64,000 nucleotides of DNA from Psychrobacter aquaticus CMS 56 (GTDB taxonomy: Bacteria; Pseudomonadota; Gammaproteobacteria; Pseudomonadales; Moraxellaceae): contig NZ_AUSW01000035.1 in the NCBI RefSeq assembly GCF_000471625.1, forward strand, positions 332,838 through 396,837. The letters are read 5' to 3'. Shown piece by piece: positions 54,861-63,782 of this stretch (its first letter is position 1; each line of letters begins with the position of its first letter). A program made the translations under genes and the position numbers. The notes beneath the pieces were generated by a model that saw only the letters and a list, made by a program, of their open reading frames with translations, did not search any database and had not been told where the DNA came from.

Positions 54861-57800
54861 CTAATTATCTAAACCGCTTAATGCAGCAAACATCGGCTGA
54901 TACAATGGTTGCGCCAAGGTGGTTAATGCCCCTGATAAAGCTTGAAAGGCATCTTGATCACGCAATACGTATTGCCAAATGACATGCTGTGAGCAAGTAT
55001 CGTATACCGCGTCTGAATAATAACTGGGTCTTAGCCAATCAGAAAAATCTGCTCGTTTTGGCCAATAACGCTCAGTTGTACTCTCATTTTCTTCAGCTTT
55101 TGCGCACTTACCAAGGTAACTGAGTGCATACTCAGGCAGTAGCGTAATCGGCACTTGACCTGACAGGTTGCCAAAAATCGCCCACTTAATCAGCTCAATG
55201 ACCGCATCTTCATACACAATGGGGCTTAGCTTAAATGTCATCGCATTTTTATAATTATCCACTTGCGAGCTGGCTTTATTAAAGCGCCAAATACTGACCC
55301 CATCACTCAATGCCACTTGTTCATTAGTGGTACGTCTGGCCACTTGCCAATATAAATGTGACAACCAAAACTTGAGTAAATGTCTGGGGCTGGCAGAGTT
55401 CGGTAAGATATTCAACCATTGCTTGGGTGATTGCTCAGCATAAGACAGGTTTGACTGATTATCCGTGTTTAGCGATACTGATATCGGTACTAAGCCTTTT
55501 ATTTTAATAGAGGCAGGCAGCAATTTACGCCATGCTTCTGTTTTTGCCTGACGATCTGAGTCGCTGTCTGCTTGATGATGGCTCGCGTTCAAAACCGTTG
55601 CCACATCTCTGACTTCGATAGGTTTTTCTATCGTTGGGGTAAGCAGTTGCAAGCCATTGCTAACTGATCTCTCTCTATAGCCACTACCTATGTCGAAACC
55701 ATCGAAGCCATTAGCAATCAATTGCTCTCTAAATTCGGCACATTGCTGTTGTAGTTTTTGCTTTTGGTTGGGTATGCTGGTTTGGCGAGCCACCCCTGCC
55801 GGTATCATTTTTTGATACATCATAGTGGCGTTGGTATTTTCAATGGCCGTATTGCCATTACTTGGCTCGGTTGCATCGGCAACTAATGACTGAATCAAAT
55901 GTTCTTTAATCTGATAAGTCGTCAGGTTATCCAAAAACAATGGCTCTTGGTGCGCCATCGCTGCTTCGCCTTGTACCACATGCACCTTCTGAGTACGTAA
56001 AAATGCTTTGGCAGGGTGACGTACTTGATAGACTAATCCCCCTTCAATGTCTATCTCCCCAATATCAAATAAGGAATCAAACACAGTTGGGACAGCCGCT
56101 TTAGTCGTGTTATTGACATCAAGAGCACCCTCTAGTGCTAACATATCAGCCAATACAGACAAAGTTTGCTCATCTATTTCCCCCAATTGACCCAAGCCTT
56201 GACCAAGCATCGTAGCGATTGCTTCGTATTGCGCTTTATTAGGTAAGCCAACCAATTGCGTGTACTTGCTAGCTATCTTACCGCTTAAGGTATCAAACAC
56301 GGCTTGCCATAACGGCGCGGGGGGAAATTGTTTTTTCTGTGCCAATTTGGTTTTACGCATGGCCTTATTTAATAAAGTATCTAGCTCATCAGATACCGTG
56401 ATGGCGTTATTATTCTGAGCATCAGCAGTGGACTGACTCTCATTAACACTGAGATTGGATAGGTTGGTCTGTTTTTCCTGCTCAAATGTGTCATCTTCAA
56501 CTTCTGTCTCAAACAGACTGCGATGAAAAGGCAGTGCTGGATGTTCCGTCACCAACCACTGTTTGATCAGCTTAGGTAAATAGCGTTTGAGGCTCTCAGT
56601 CGTTGGATCGATATTTTCAGGCAAGGTTTCAAGCGAATTCACTTGCCACTGTACCTCACCTTGTAAGAATTGTAGCAACTCACTGACAGGATTGGCTGGC
56701 AAGTGCTCATGCATATCCGTCAGGCTTTGACCATTATAAAATATCCAGCACGCGCTACGTGCGCATAGCAGCGCATCCAAAAATGCACCATTGTCATCAT
56801 CTTCACTGACTCTATCACCGCGACGAGCATTGGTGGCTTTTATCAAATCATATCGGTTATCACGGTCACGCGCAGGAAACTCCGAGAGATCCATATTAAG
56901 CATCACCACTAATTCAAAAGGCACGTTCCTAAGCGCCCCAAATCGACCAAACGTAATCACGCCCGTTGGCTCAGCACTGACTTGCTGACTTTCTAGCTCG
57001 TCTTCGATACTATCTAGCATAAAGCTCAGTTTTAATGGCAATTGCTCAACGCCTGCCAGCCTTTGCTCAACTTCCTTATTGGCGCTATCACCGCTAGAGT
57101 ACTGTCTATAATGACGATTGGCTCGCAAACTTGATTTAAAGCCATTCATAGCATTATATATGGCGCGCATCGTACGAGTTTGATCGACATCGCCAAAATA
57201 GCGATGGATCACTTGCGTCTCAATCTGATCGAGCCAATCTTCCGCTTTCATTCGTTGGGTATGATCGTCACGTCGTTCAACCAAACCTACATAGATACGG
57301 CTAAGCGCTTCAACAACCATTGCATCATTTAGGCTCACTTGTGGCAATGGCAAACTCATCTCAGGCAAAGCCGTACTCGCCCAGTCATCCTCATGCAAAG
57401 GATATAAACAATCACTCAAACTGGCCTCTGGCATCACTAATCCTAAGGCCAATCTGTCTAATGCTTGGGCAAAACTAAAGCGATAGTCGTAGTCATTAGC
57501 GTCTAAGGTTTGCTTAAGGTGTCGCTCATCAAAACCGCGGATAAAGCCCGCCTCTACCAACAAATCGCAACCACGGCTCATTTGCTCATGAGTCAGACCA
57601 AAGCTTTCAAACAAAGGAGGTAACATCAGCCAATCTAAAACCTCAGCTGCTTCAAAACGAGCGCTATGACTACCCAACAATTTGTAAAACCCGATAATCG
57701 CTTCCCATAGCTGACGAATATCAGTATCGACAACACCCGTTACTTTTGCAGGTAGGGTCAAACCATCCTGACCTTTACCATTGACAAAAATAGAGCCAAT

Positions 57801-59396
57801 GAGCGCGTGGTGACGCTCAACATCAGGTAACAAAACCACAATGTCGGATATATGGCGTTTTTTTTCATTGGCTTTAATGGGTTCGTTGAGCCAGCGTCCA
57901 ATCATGATACGCAGTACTTCAAGCTGACGCTGTAAATTGTGACACGAATGAATGCTTAGGCTATTGTCTTGCGATGATATGGCCCAAAAACGATCCTTTT
58001 CAAAGCGTTTATTTTCTAATACCTCATCGTCGTACCAAGGCGTATCTGACGCTTCTTGCTCAAAGCCCAATTCTATTTGCTGACTGACCGCCTCTGACAC
58101 TTTTGCCGCTGTCGCCTGTTGTGTCGATTGCTCATCCAGCATCAACACATCGTTTTGCAAACGTCGCAACAAGCTTGGGCTATTTTGCGTCTGCTGATAA
58201 GTATTGTCATCAATATCGTAGGCATCATGAGCAACACCTTGACCTGCCTCATCACCAAACCCATCATCAAAATTGTCTTGCCACTCTACAAGCGCCTCTT
58301 GGTACTGCTCATTACCTGATAGATTGGCAAGCATGGCAAAGGTATCGCGAGATTGTTTTCCCAAACGTGACAGCAAACTGTGACCATAATCACGTAAAAA
58401 CACGCTTTCAGGATTGATGATCTGTTGACGCTGTAACCACGACTTATCGACAATATCTGCCCAAAACAGCTTTGAGGGATTGTAATGTAATAAGGTAATA
58501 TCCATGTATTGCGATAAGCGCTGTAAAAAGTCAAGCTCGGTCTGAGGCAATTGCTGAATGGTAAAGATGCGCAATACCTTGGGCAATTGATCACGCTCAT
58601 TTGCCTTATTGTGCTTCAAAGCTGACCAAAAGTTGTCCTCAATGCTCACACGGTGCTGATGAACATCGGCAAACAAATGCGACCACAAGAATCGCTGCGA
58701 AGCTTCCAGTTCTACATAATGTTCAACCAACCACTCAGGCGTACCGCGCGCATACTTATCAAAGCGCAGAGACAACGCGTCTTTGTCTGCTATTAACTCA
58801 TCTACATTAAGCGGCTTGTTATGTGACCATAATGCCAGCCAATCCTCACGGTGAGTTAAGTAGCGGTTAAACACTCGGGCCAAATCACTTGCCAGCTGCC
58901 AAATGCGCGCATCTTGTTGCGGCTTATCTTGTTGTGCTGCGTCTAGTTTTAGAGCCTCTTGCTTCACCCCTTCTTGTGGCTCATCAATCAAAGAGGCCAG
59001 TAGTGGATGTACTGGATGTGCCTCATTTTTGACAATCAACTCTTGATAATAAGTCAGATATCCAAACAGTCGCCACTGCATCACTGTTGGTGATAATACG
59101 GCAACTTCAGGCACATTTAAAACGGCTATCTCAGGGTTGTGCTCTAACAAATAGGCATTGTGACGGCTTAGCACGTCCTGCATCAGCGTCCACTGATACT
59201 GACCCCAAAATTTGGTACGCACCAACGTACTGATGCCAGCACGACTGGCAATCGTCTTGTCCAACCAGTCACCCAATACCATTGAAGGTACAATGACAAT
59301 AAAAGGCTCGAACACAGATTGATTCTTTGACTGATATTGCACAAGCAATTGATCAACGAGTTTTTCGGTACGGTGCGACTGAATAATGGTAAACAT
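54861..59396 (-). CDS. recC: RecC, Chi-recognition subunit of RecBCD
   Basis: This 1511-aa protein matches RecC: MFTIIQSHRTEKLVDQLL at the start, VIVPSMVLGDWLDKTIASRA, FTIQQLPQTELDFLQRLSQY, SIHSCHNLQRQLEVLRIMIG and GVITFGRFGALRNVPFELVV. RecC has an inactive helicase-like fold, splits the DNA strands and reads Chi in the 3' strand. It is longer than E. coli RecC (1122) because of several polar inserts. It is the first gene of the recC-recB-recD cluster; the upstream 515 bp presumably hold its promoter. Confidence 0.95.
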   Translation of the reverse strand: MFTIIQSHRTEKLVDQLLVQYQSKNQSVFEPFIVIVPSMVLGDWLDKTIASRAGISTLVRTKFWGQYQWTLMQDVLSRHNAYLLEHNPEIAVLNVPEVAVLSPTVMQWRLFGYLTYYQELIVKNEAHPVHPLLASLIDEPQEGVKQEALKLDAAQQDKPQQDARIWQLASDLARVFNRYLTHREDWLALWSHNKPLNVDELIADKDALSLRFDKYARGTPEWLVEHYVELEASQRFLWSHLFADVHQHRVSIEDNFWSALKHNKANERDQLPKVLRIFTIQQLPQTELDFLQRLSQYMDITLLHYNPSKLFWADIVDKSWLQRQQIINPESVFLRDYGHSLLSRLGKQSRDTFAMLANLSGNEQYQEALVEWQDNFDDGFGDEAGQGVAHDAYDIDDNTYQQTQNSPSLLRRLQNDVLMLDEQSTQQATAAKVSEAVSQQIELGFEQEASDTPWYDDEVLENKRFEKDRFWAISSQDNSLSIHSCHNLQRQLEVLRIMIGRWLNEPIKANEKKRHISDIVVLLPDVERHHALIGSIFVNGKGQDGLTLPAKVTGVVDTDIRQLWEAIIGFYKLLGSHSARFEAAEVLDWLMLPPLFESFGLTHEQMSRGCDLLVEAGFIRGFDERHLKQTLDANDYDYRFSFAQALDRLALGLVMPEASLSDCLYPLHEDDWASTALPEMSLPLPQVSLNDAMVVEALSRIYVGLVERRDDHTQRMKAEDWLDQIETQVIHRYFGDVDQTRTMRAIYNAMNGFKSSLRANRHYRQYSSGDSANKEVEQRLAGVEQLPLKLSFMLDSIEDELESQQVSAEPTGVITFGRFGALRNVPFELVVMLNMDLSEFPARDRDNRYDLIKATNARRGDRVSEDDDNGAFLDALLCARSACWIFYNGQSLTDMHEHLPANPVSELLQFLQGEVQWQVNSLETLPENIDPTTESLKRYLPKLIKQWLVTEHPALPFHRSLFETEVEDDTFEQEKQTNLSNLSVNESQSTADAQNNNAITVSDELDTLLNKAMRKTKLAQKKQFPPAPLWQAVFDTLSGKIASKYTQLVGLPNKAQYEAIATMLGQGLGQLGEIDEQTLSVLADMLALEGALDVNNTTKAAVPTVFDSLFDIGEIDIEGGLVYQVRHPAKAFLRTQKVHVVQGEAAMAHQEPLFLDNLTTYQIKEHLIQSLVADATEPSNGNTAIENTNATMMYQKMIPAGVARQTSIPNQKQKLQQQCAEFREQLIANGFDGFDIGSGYRERSVSNGLQLLTPTIEKPIEVRDVATVLNASHHQADSDSDRQAKTEAWRKLLPASIKIKGLVPISVSLNTDNQSNLSYAEQSPKQWLNILPNSASPRHLLKFWLSHLYWQVARRTTNEQVALSDGVSIWRFNKASSQVDNYKNAMTFKLSPIVYEDAVIELIKWAIFGNLSGQVPITLLPEYALSYLGKCAKAEENESTTERYWPKRADFSDWLRPSYYSDAVYDTCSQHVIWQYVLRDQDAFQALSGALTTLAQPLYQPMFAALSGLDN

Positions 59397-59911
59397 AGCG
59401 GATAATCTGATTAAGGTAATAGAAATTGAAGTAACAGCATAGGAAGTCTGATAAGCACGCGCTAGATAAAATCAGTTGCTCAGTCAAAAGAACCTGTGCT
59501 TGATGGCCTTGATAAACGTAAAAACCAAGCCGCTTACGACACTCACCAATACATGTTTGGCAGTCGTCACTGGGCTACATTTCTGCTAATATAATGACAA
59601 CTTTAAAGAACAGTATAGGGCGTGTCCTCAATTCAATCGATATAAAAAATTGATAACGCTGACAAGGCGCGCTGGTTATCAGTGTGCCATTGAAAGTGAA
59701 CGTTTACTAGTAGAGACGCCAGTATTATAATACCTTGCGACAGTCAGTGTCGCTTTGTGCCATGATTGCTATAATTATATCGCCACCATGATTACATTGT
59801 GATGCTACCCATATTAAAAAAAGAGAGGATGAGGTGGGTGTTTTTGATAAATCAACGCTTACCCTTTATCGTTAGCACCTCACTTTTTTGCCAACGAGAT
59901 GACTAAATCCT
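59397..59911. other. Intergenic region upstream of recC and the next gene
   Basis: About 515 bp between divergent genes. I see no supported gene or RNA. A short inverted repeat GCGACA-GTCAG-TGTCGC (near 59737-59753) is present, but its role is unclear. Confidence 0.45.
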
Positions 59912-60442
59912 ATGCCTTTGCGCCCCATTGATGCCATTTTCGTTTGTCCCAAACAACGTTTATATGTTGTTTACTATCGCGGTGAATTATGGCAATTGCC
60001 GCGTATGAAAATTGATGATAGATCATGGCAGAACAGGCGGCTCTATACTGGTGAGAGCAGTGCGCTTTACCTTAGTAGTCGCCAAACCATTAAAGACCCT
60101 GTATTAGCACAAAAATTACGAACGTTAAATTTCCCTGTTGCCTTACGTGGCAGTCCATTACCACGCTTTGAGGCATGGTGGGAAACACATGGTTTTAAAT
60201 GGCTTAAAGACAAACTTACGACAGGTCAATCCCCACTGGCAGCGCATCAAGCGACCGCCTCCGCGAAAGCCATTGACAATCTGCCCACTTCCCCTTCAAA
60301 CTATCAACCTGACGCACCCAATGCTAACGACAATGCGGGTCAAAAAAGTAGTGAGCAGCCAATGACGGCGTCTGCAAAAACAGATATCTTTGCACAAATG
60401 CTGGCGGATTTGGTGGATGAAGTGCTGCATCAACAGCTTTGA
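59912..60442 (+). CDS. Hypothetical protein
   Basis: This 176-aa protein begins with a basic, beta-rich region (MPLRPIDAIFVCPKQRLYVV, YRGELWQLPRMKIDDRSWQN, FEAWWETHGFKWLKDKL). After that comes a Pro/Ser/Asn/Ala-rich linker (about 112-155) and a short amphipathic C-terminal helix (IFAQMLADLVDEVLHQ). There is no signal peptide or known motif. The layout suggests a small domain tethered to a helix that binds a partner, but this is only a shape argument. No function assigned. Confidence 0.7.
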   Translation: MPLRPIDAIFVCPKQRLYVVYYRGELWQLPRMKIDDRSWQNRRLYTGESSALYLSSRQTIKDPVLAQKLRTLNFPVALRGSPLPRFEAWWETHGFKWLKDKLTTGQSPLAAHQATASAKAIDNLPTSPSNYQPDAPNANDNAGQKSSEQPMTASAKTDIFAQMLADLVDEVLHQQL

Positions 60443-60532
60443 ACCAAACGCCGCTTTACCCTAAAGGCGGCGTCGCATACCTCACCTTATTTAAATTTTA
60501 AAATAAACGAACTAATAGAAGAGCGGTAATAT

Positions 60533-61330
60533 ATGAGAGACTACAAGCTGCTACTGGCTGGGCTGATTTTACTGCTGCTGATACTCTTTATTGCTGTCTT
60601 CACCTGGTTATGGATTCACAATCGTAAAAATATAGATCCGCTGCCTATCATGGCAAACCAAAACGAGCCCACAACCATAACCGAGGGCGATGCCGAAAAG
60701 ACCGTCTCCAAAAGTGTCTTATATGTGCAAATAGAAGAAAACTTACAAGCGCCATTAGACGAAATCATCGTCAGCTTTGAGTCTCGCTATCCTAATGTAC
60801 AAGTAATGGCCAACTACGTCCCTGCTAATAAGCTTTTAACCTTGCCAAATAACACTGCTAGCAAGAGTGAGCACTCAAACGTTGGGGTGGGCACAGACAT
60901 GATTGTCGCTAATGACACTCTAACGACAGAACGTCTTGCGCCATTACAAGCAGAACTAAAAAATTCTCAAAAAGAATTTGCTCAAAATAAAGCAGATACC
61001 AGTAACGCTGATGCCAACACTATAGACAACGAAGCCAATAACGCTAAAACCAATAGTACAGAGACGCGCACATTGAACTCTTTTAGCTATGCATTAAAAG
61101 ATGAGCAAGCGCTTGAAGGCGTAATTTTGACAAACAATACGGCGGCGATTAATTTCCGCAATTTTTTGGTTTCAAGCGTAGGCCAAGATGTATTAAAAAA
61201 ATACGATTACGATAATATCGAGGGTTATAAAAACAGCGTAAACGACTTGTTTAATCCCACATCACAAGCAAAACAAGTATCAGGTGATACTTCTGTAGAT
61301 GTTGCTGACGCCCTTAGCAACGGTGATTGA
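60533..61330 (+). CDS. Membrane-anchored periplasmic protein, remnant-like of substrate-binding proteins
   Basis: This 265-aa protein has an N-terminal membrane anchor (LLLAGLILLLLILFIAVFTW, residues 5-24). The periplasmic part contains SFESRYPNVQVMANYVPANK and, near the end, NFRNFLVSSVGQDVLKKYDY; both resemble the first strand-helix and the last helix of ModA-type molybdate-binding proteins. The middle, where ligand-binding strands should be, is short and replaced by an Asn/Ala/Thr-rich stretch (about 145-180). It is therefore either a degraded or a repurposed solute-binding protein; binding activity is doubtful. Confidence 0.65.
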   Translation: MRDYKLLLAGLILLLLILFIAVFTWLWIHNRKNIDPLPIMANQNEPTTITEGDAEKTVSKSVLYVQIEENLQAPLDEIIVSFESRYPNVQVMANYVPANKLLTLPNNTASKSEHSNVGVGTDMIVANDTLTTERLAPLQAELKNSQKEFAQNKADTSNADANTIDNEANNAKTNSTETRTLNSFSYALKDEQALEGVILTNNTAAINFRNFLVSSVGQDVLKKYDYDNIEGYKNSVNDLFNPTSQAKQVSGDTSVDVADALSNGD

Positions 61331-61361
61331 GCGTAAATTGTTTTTATTTAGATTTTGCTGA

Positions 61362-61390
61362 TTGCTTTTATAGCGGGTTTTTTCTACAAT
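61362..61390 (+). promoter_or_regulatory. Promoter of tRNA-Arg
   Basis: TTGCTT (61362-61367) and TACAAT (61385-61390) are separated by 17 bp and lie 13 bp before the tRNA. Both boxes are close to consensus. Confidence 0.65.
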
Positions 61391-61403
61391 GTCACTCCAT
61401 AAT

Positions 61404-61479
61404 GCGCCTATAGCTCAACAGGATAGAGCAGTTGCCTCCTAAGCGATCGATCCGAGTTCGAGTCTTGGTGGGCGCACCA
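61404..61479 (+). tRNA. tRNA-Arg(CCT)
   Basis: The 76-nt sequence folds as a cloverleaf. The acceptor stem pairs GCGCCTA with TGGGCGC (one G-U), the D arm GCTC with GAGC, the anticodon arm GTTGC-CTCCTAA-GCGAT gives anticodon CCT, and the T arm pairs CCGAG with CTTGG around TTCGAGT. CCA is encoded. It decodes AGG. An integrase gene starts 175 bp downstream, so the 3' half of this tRNA is the likely integration target of the island. Confidence 0.95.
61440..61479. other. Probable attachment site (attL) in the tRNA-Arg 3' end
   Basis: P4-type integrases next to a tRNA normally use its 3' half as core site. The second copy (attR) would lie beyond the right edge, so the exact core length cannot be given. 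Confidence 0.5.
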
Positions 61480-61505
61480 TCAAACACTATCTTAATCTAT
61501 CAAAT

Positions 61506-61535
61506 AACCCCATAAGCCTTACGCTGTGGGGTTTT
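61506..61535 (+). terminator. Terminator after tRNA-Arg
   Basis: AACCCCA (61506-61512) pairs with TGGGGTT (61527-61533), followed by a short T run. Confidence 0.65.
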
Positions 61536-61553
61536 CTGTTGTTTTAATATATC

Positions 61554-61582
61554 GTATCATAACTTGATATAACTTATGATAC
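61554..61582. repeat. Inverted repeat upstream of the integrase gene
   Basis: GTATCATAA (61554-61562) and TTATGATAC (61574-61582) are perfectly complementary with an 11-bp centre. They may be arm-type or regulator sites of the island. Confidence 0.6.
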
Positions 61583-61615
61583 CTTTTCATATCACTATTT
61601 TAAGGGTATTCTACA

Positions 61616-61633
61616 GGGTATCGATCGATACCC
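61616..61633. repeat. Perfect 18-bp palindrome before the integrase start
   Basis: GGGTATCGATCGATACCC is fully self-complementary and ends 20 bp before the integrase ATG. A related GGGTATT lies just upstream and GGATACC just downstream. It is a plausible operator for integrase control. Confidence 0.65.
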
Positions 61634-61653
61634 CTAAACAGGATACCTTTATT

Positions 61654-62865
61654 ATGGCTAAAACCATCAAAGCTTTAACCGACACACAGGTTAAGCAGGC
61701 AAAGATGCAAGACAAGGCTTATAAGCTTGCAGACGGTGGCGGCATGTATTTATATGTCACTGCAATGGGAGCTAAATCTTGGCGAATGAATTATGTAAGG
61801 CCGGTTACTAAGAAGCATGCAACTATGACGCTTGGACTTTATCCTGACGTATCACTGGCACAAGCACGCGAACAACGTAAAGAGATACGCGCGTTATTAG
61901 CAGAAGGTATTGATCCTCAGCAACAAAGAATAGAGGATGAGCGCGAGCAATTATTGCAGTCAAATAATACTTTTTCAGCGATAGCAGAAGAGTATATGAG
62001 CCGAAAAACACACATAGCCAAGTCAACGACAGCCAATAACCACAGGCAGTTAAGGCGATTAAACAAGTTTATTGGTGATATACCTATCAGAGATATCAAA
62101 CCTATTGATGTGCTCGACGCTTGCCGCAGTGCTGAAGCGCAAGGTTACTTAGAAACAGCAATTAAGATGCGCACTATGGCTGGTCAGGTATTTAGGTATG
62201 GCGTGCAAACCGCTAGATGTGAGCGCGATATCACCCAAGACTTGATAGGCGCGTTACAGGTTCCAGTGACAAAACACCACCCTACTACTATCGATCCAAA
62301 AGAGTTGGGTGTACTGCTAAATGCTATCGATGACTACCAAGGATCGTTTGAGGTTAGGACTGCTATCAAGCTAATACCTATGCTGTTTGTGAGGGCTGGT
62401 GAGCTGCGTTATGCTCTATGGAATGACTTTTGTTTAGACGAGGGTACTTGGACGTTTACGCCTCGAAAAACGCAACGTAGGACGGGCTTATCTCTTATTG
62501 TGCCACTACCAAGACAAGCGATTGATCTGATACGCGAGCTGTCTTTACATACTCGCAGTAAATATCTATTCCCTGCTGTGCATACGACTGTGCAACCTAT
62601 GTCAGAAAATACAATGAACCAAGCTTTAAAACGCCTTGGTTATGACGGTACTAAGCAAACTATACACGGTTTTCGAGCGACAGCCAGAACTTTGATTGTA
62701 GAAAAACTCAAATACCCTGAAAGCTTAGTAGAAATGCAACTTGGCCATAACGTGCGTGATATGCACGGTCGCGCCTATAATAGAACGGTTTTTTTGGACG
62801 AAAGGCGTGACATGATGCAGGCATGGGCTGATTATTTAGATGAGTTGAAAGCAACTAATGATTAA
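61654..62865 (+). CDS. P4-type tyrosine integrase of a genomic island
   Basis: This tyrosine recombinase integrates and excises the island at tRNA-Arg. I chose the ATG at 61654 (403 aa): AGGAT precedes it and MAKTIKALTDTQVKQAK is the usual P4-integrase start; a start at 61576 would translate across the palindromic control region. The N-terminal DUF4102 region includes KLADGGGMYLYVT. Catalytic residues are visible: Arg247 (RAGELRYALW), His338 and Arg341 (HGFRATART), His365 (LGHN) and Tyr375 (AYNR). All are intact, so the enzyme looks functional. It opens the island extending beyond the right edge. Confidence 0.95.
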   Translation: MAKTIKALTDTQVKQAKMQDKAYKLADGGGMYLYVTAMGAKSWRMNYVRPVTKKHATMTLGLYPDVSLAQAREQRKEIRALLAEGIDPQQQRIEDEREQLLQSNNTFSAIAEEYMSRKTHIAKSTTANNHRQLRRLNKFIGDIPIRDIKPIDVLDACRSAEAQGYLETAIKMRTMAGQVFRYGVQTARCERDITQDLIGALQVPVTKHHPTTIDPKELGVLLNAIDDYQGSFEVRTAIKLIPMLFVRAGELRYALWNDFCLDEGTWTFTPRKTQRRTGLSLIVPLPRQAIDLIRELSLHTRSKYLFPAVHTTVQPMSENTMNQALKRLGYDGTKQTIHGFRATARTLIVEKLKYPESLVEMQLGHNVRDMHGRAYNRTVFLDERRDMMQAWADYLDELKATND

Positions 62866-63184
62866 TAACTATTGCTGAGCCTAAAATTGAACTCCTACCC
62901 TACTACCTCAGACAAAGATTGTTCAGGACTTCCAACAACATGTGGTCAAATATCATCATATGTGTAAGCTCAAAAAGCATTACAATGTGGCAATGTCAGA
63001 TGATTAGCGTGATAGTTGAAAATTATCATTGTCGACTGTCTGTAAATTCATTATAGTCTAAGGTATGTTATTCATAGTAAAAAACTTTTGTAAAACTGAG
63101 AAATTGCTTTCATATGTTTACTAAGGCAAAAAATATTACTATGCGTATTTAATAACAAAGTAAACAACTTTTAGAGGGAATATA
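62866..63184. other. Intergenic region in the island
   Basis: About 320 bp of AT-rich sequence without a supported gene or RNA. AGAGGGAA at its end serves as the ribosome-binding site of the next gene. Confidence 0.5.
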
Positions 63185-63640
63185 ATGAACGAATTTGCTA
63201 AGAGCAATGGTTTTACCGAAGAAATTCTTGAGATTCTCAAAGAGATTATAAATAAAGATTTTGATAGGTTTTATGGTCTTACGGACCCTGATTTAGCATA
63301 TGATGACGGATCCCCTAACATTTTTGAAAAGTCAGCGACAGATTCGGGTTTGGACCTGTCACGGCTTGAGTGTTGGGAGCTAAGCGAATATGTTATAGAA
63401 AGAATTGATGATCAGGATATCGAAGACGCTTACTGGAGTATGCGTGATGCAGAGTCTGCAGGAAGTCAGGATGAAGATGAGAATTATTATCTAGGTAGCA
63501 TTGCAGATGACGCATTTAGACATTTTGATTATCTCCTCAAAAATTCTCTTAAAAACAAAATAAAATATTTTAAAGTTGTTGTAGTCGAAGGCTCTGGAAA
63601 AAATGATAAAAACGTTGACTACATTTTCTTTATAGAATAA
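63185..63640 (+). CDS. Acidic hypothetical protein, island cargo
   Basis: This 151-aa protein is strongly acidic (DDGSPNIFEKSATDSG; DEDENYYLGSIADDAFRHFD) with a basic beta-strand C-terminus (KIKYFKVVVVEGSGKNDK). There is no signal peptide, transmembrane helix or recognised motif. AGAGGG precedes the ATG. Its AT-rich composition and place behind the integrase mark it as island cargo. A strongly acidic small protein could be a DNA mimic or an immunity protein, but nothing here shows that. Confidence 0.7.
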   Translation: MNEFAKSNGFTEEILEILKEIINKDFDRFYGLTDPDLAYDDGSPNIFEKSATDSGLDLSRLECWELSEYVIERIDDQDIEDAYWSMRDAESAGSQDEDENYYLGSIADDAFRHFDYLLKNSLKNKIKYFKVVVVEGSGKNDKNVDYIFFIE

Positions 63641-63660
63641 GCACAATACTGACAAAGCAT

Positions 63661-63699
63661 TCTAATAAAGTCCACCTCATAAAGGTGGGTTTTATTAGA
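63661..63699. terminator. Strong bidirectional terminator
   Basis: A 17-bp hairpin (TCTAATAAAGTCCACCT with AGGTGGGTTTTATTAGA, two G-U pairs; 5-nt loop) lies between the acidic hypothetical gene and a convergent gene, with T runs on both strands. Confidence 0.8.
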
Positions 63700-63782
63700 G
63701 GATTATAATCATAATAATTATTTTTTTCGATATCCTTTGAGCTACTCTAATATAGCTGGACCGCCCCACACCTACTCGCTTT

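Noticed and set aside
59617..59650. GGGCGTGTCCTC-type sequence resembling an insertion-sequence end
   Set aside because: No opposite end, transposase or target duplication was found nearby.
61576..61653. ATG at 61576 as start of the integrase
   Set aside because: The extra 26 residues do not match the family and would cover the palindromic control sequences.
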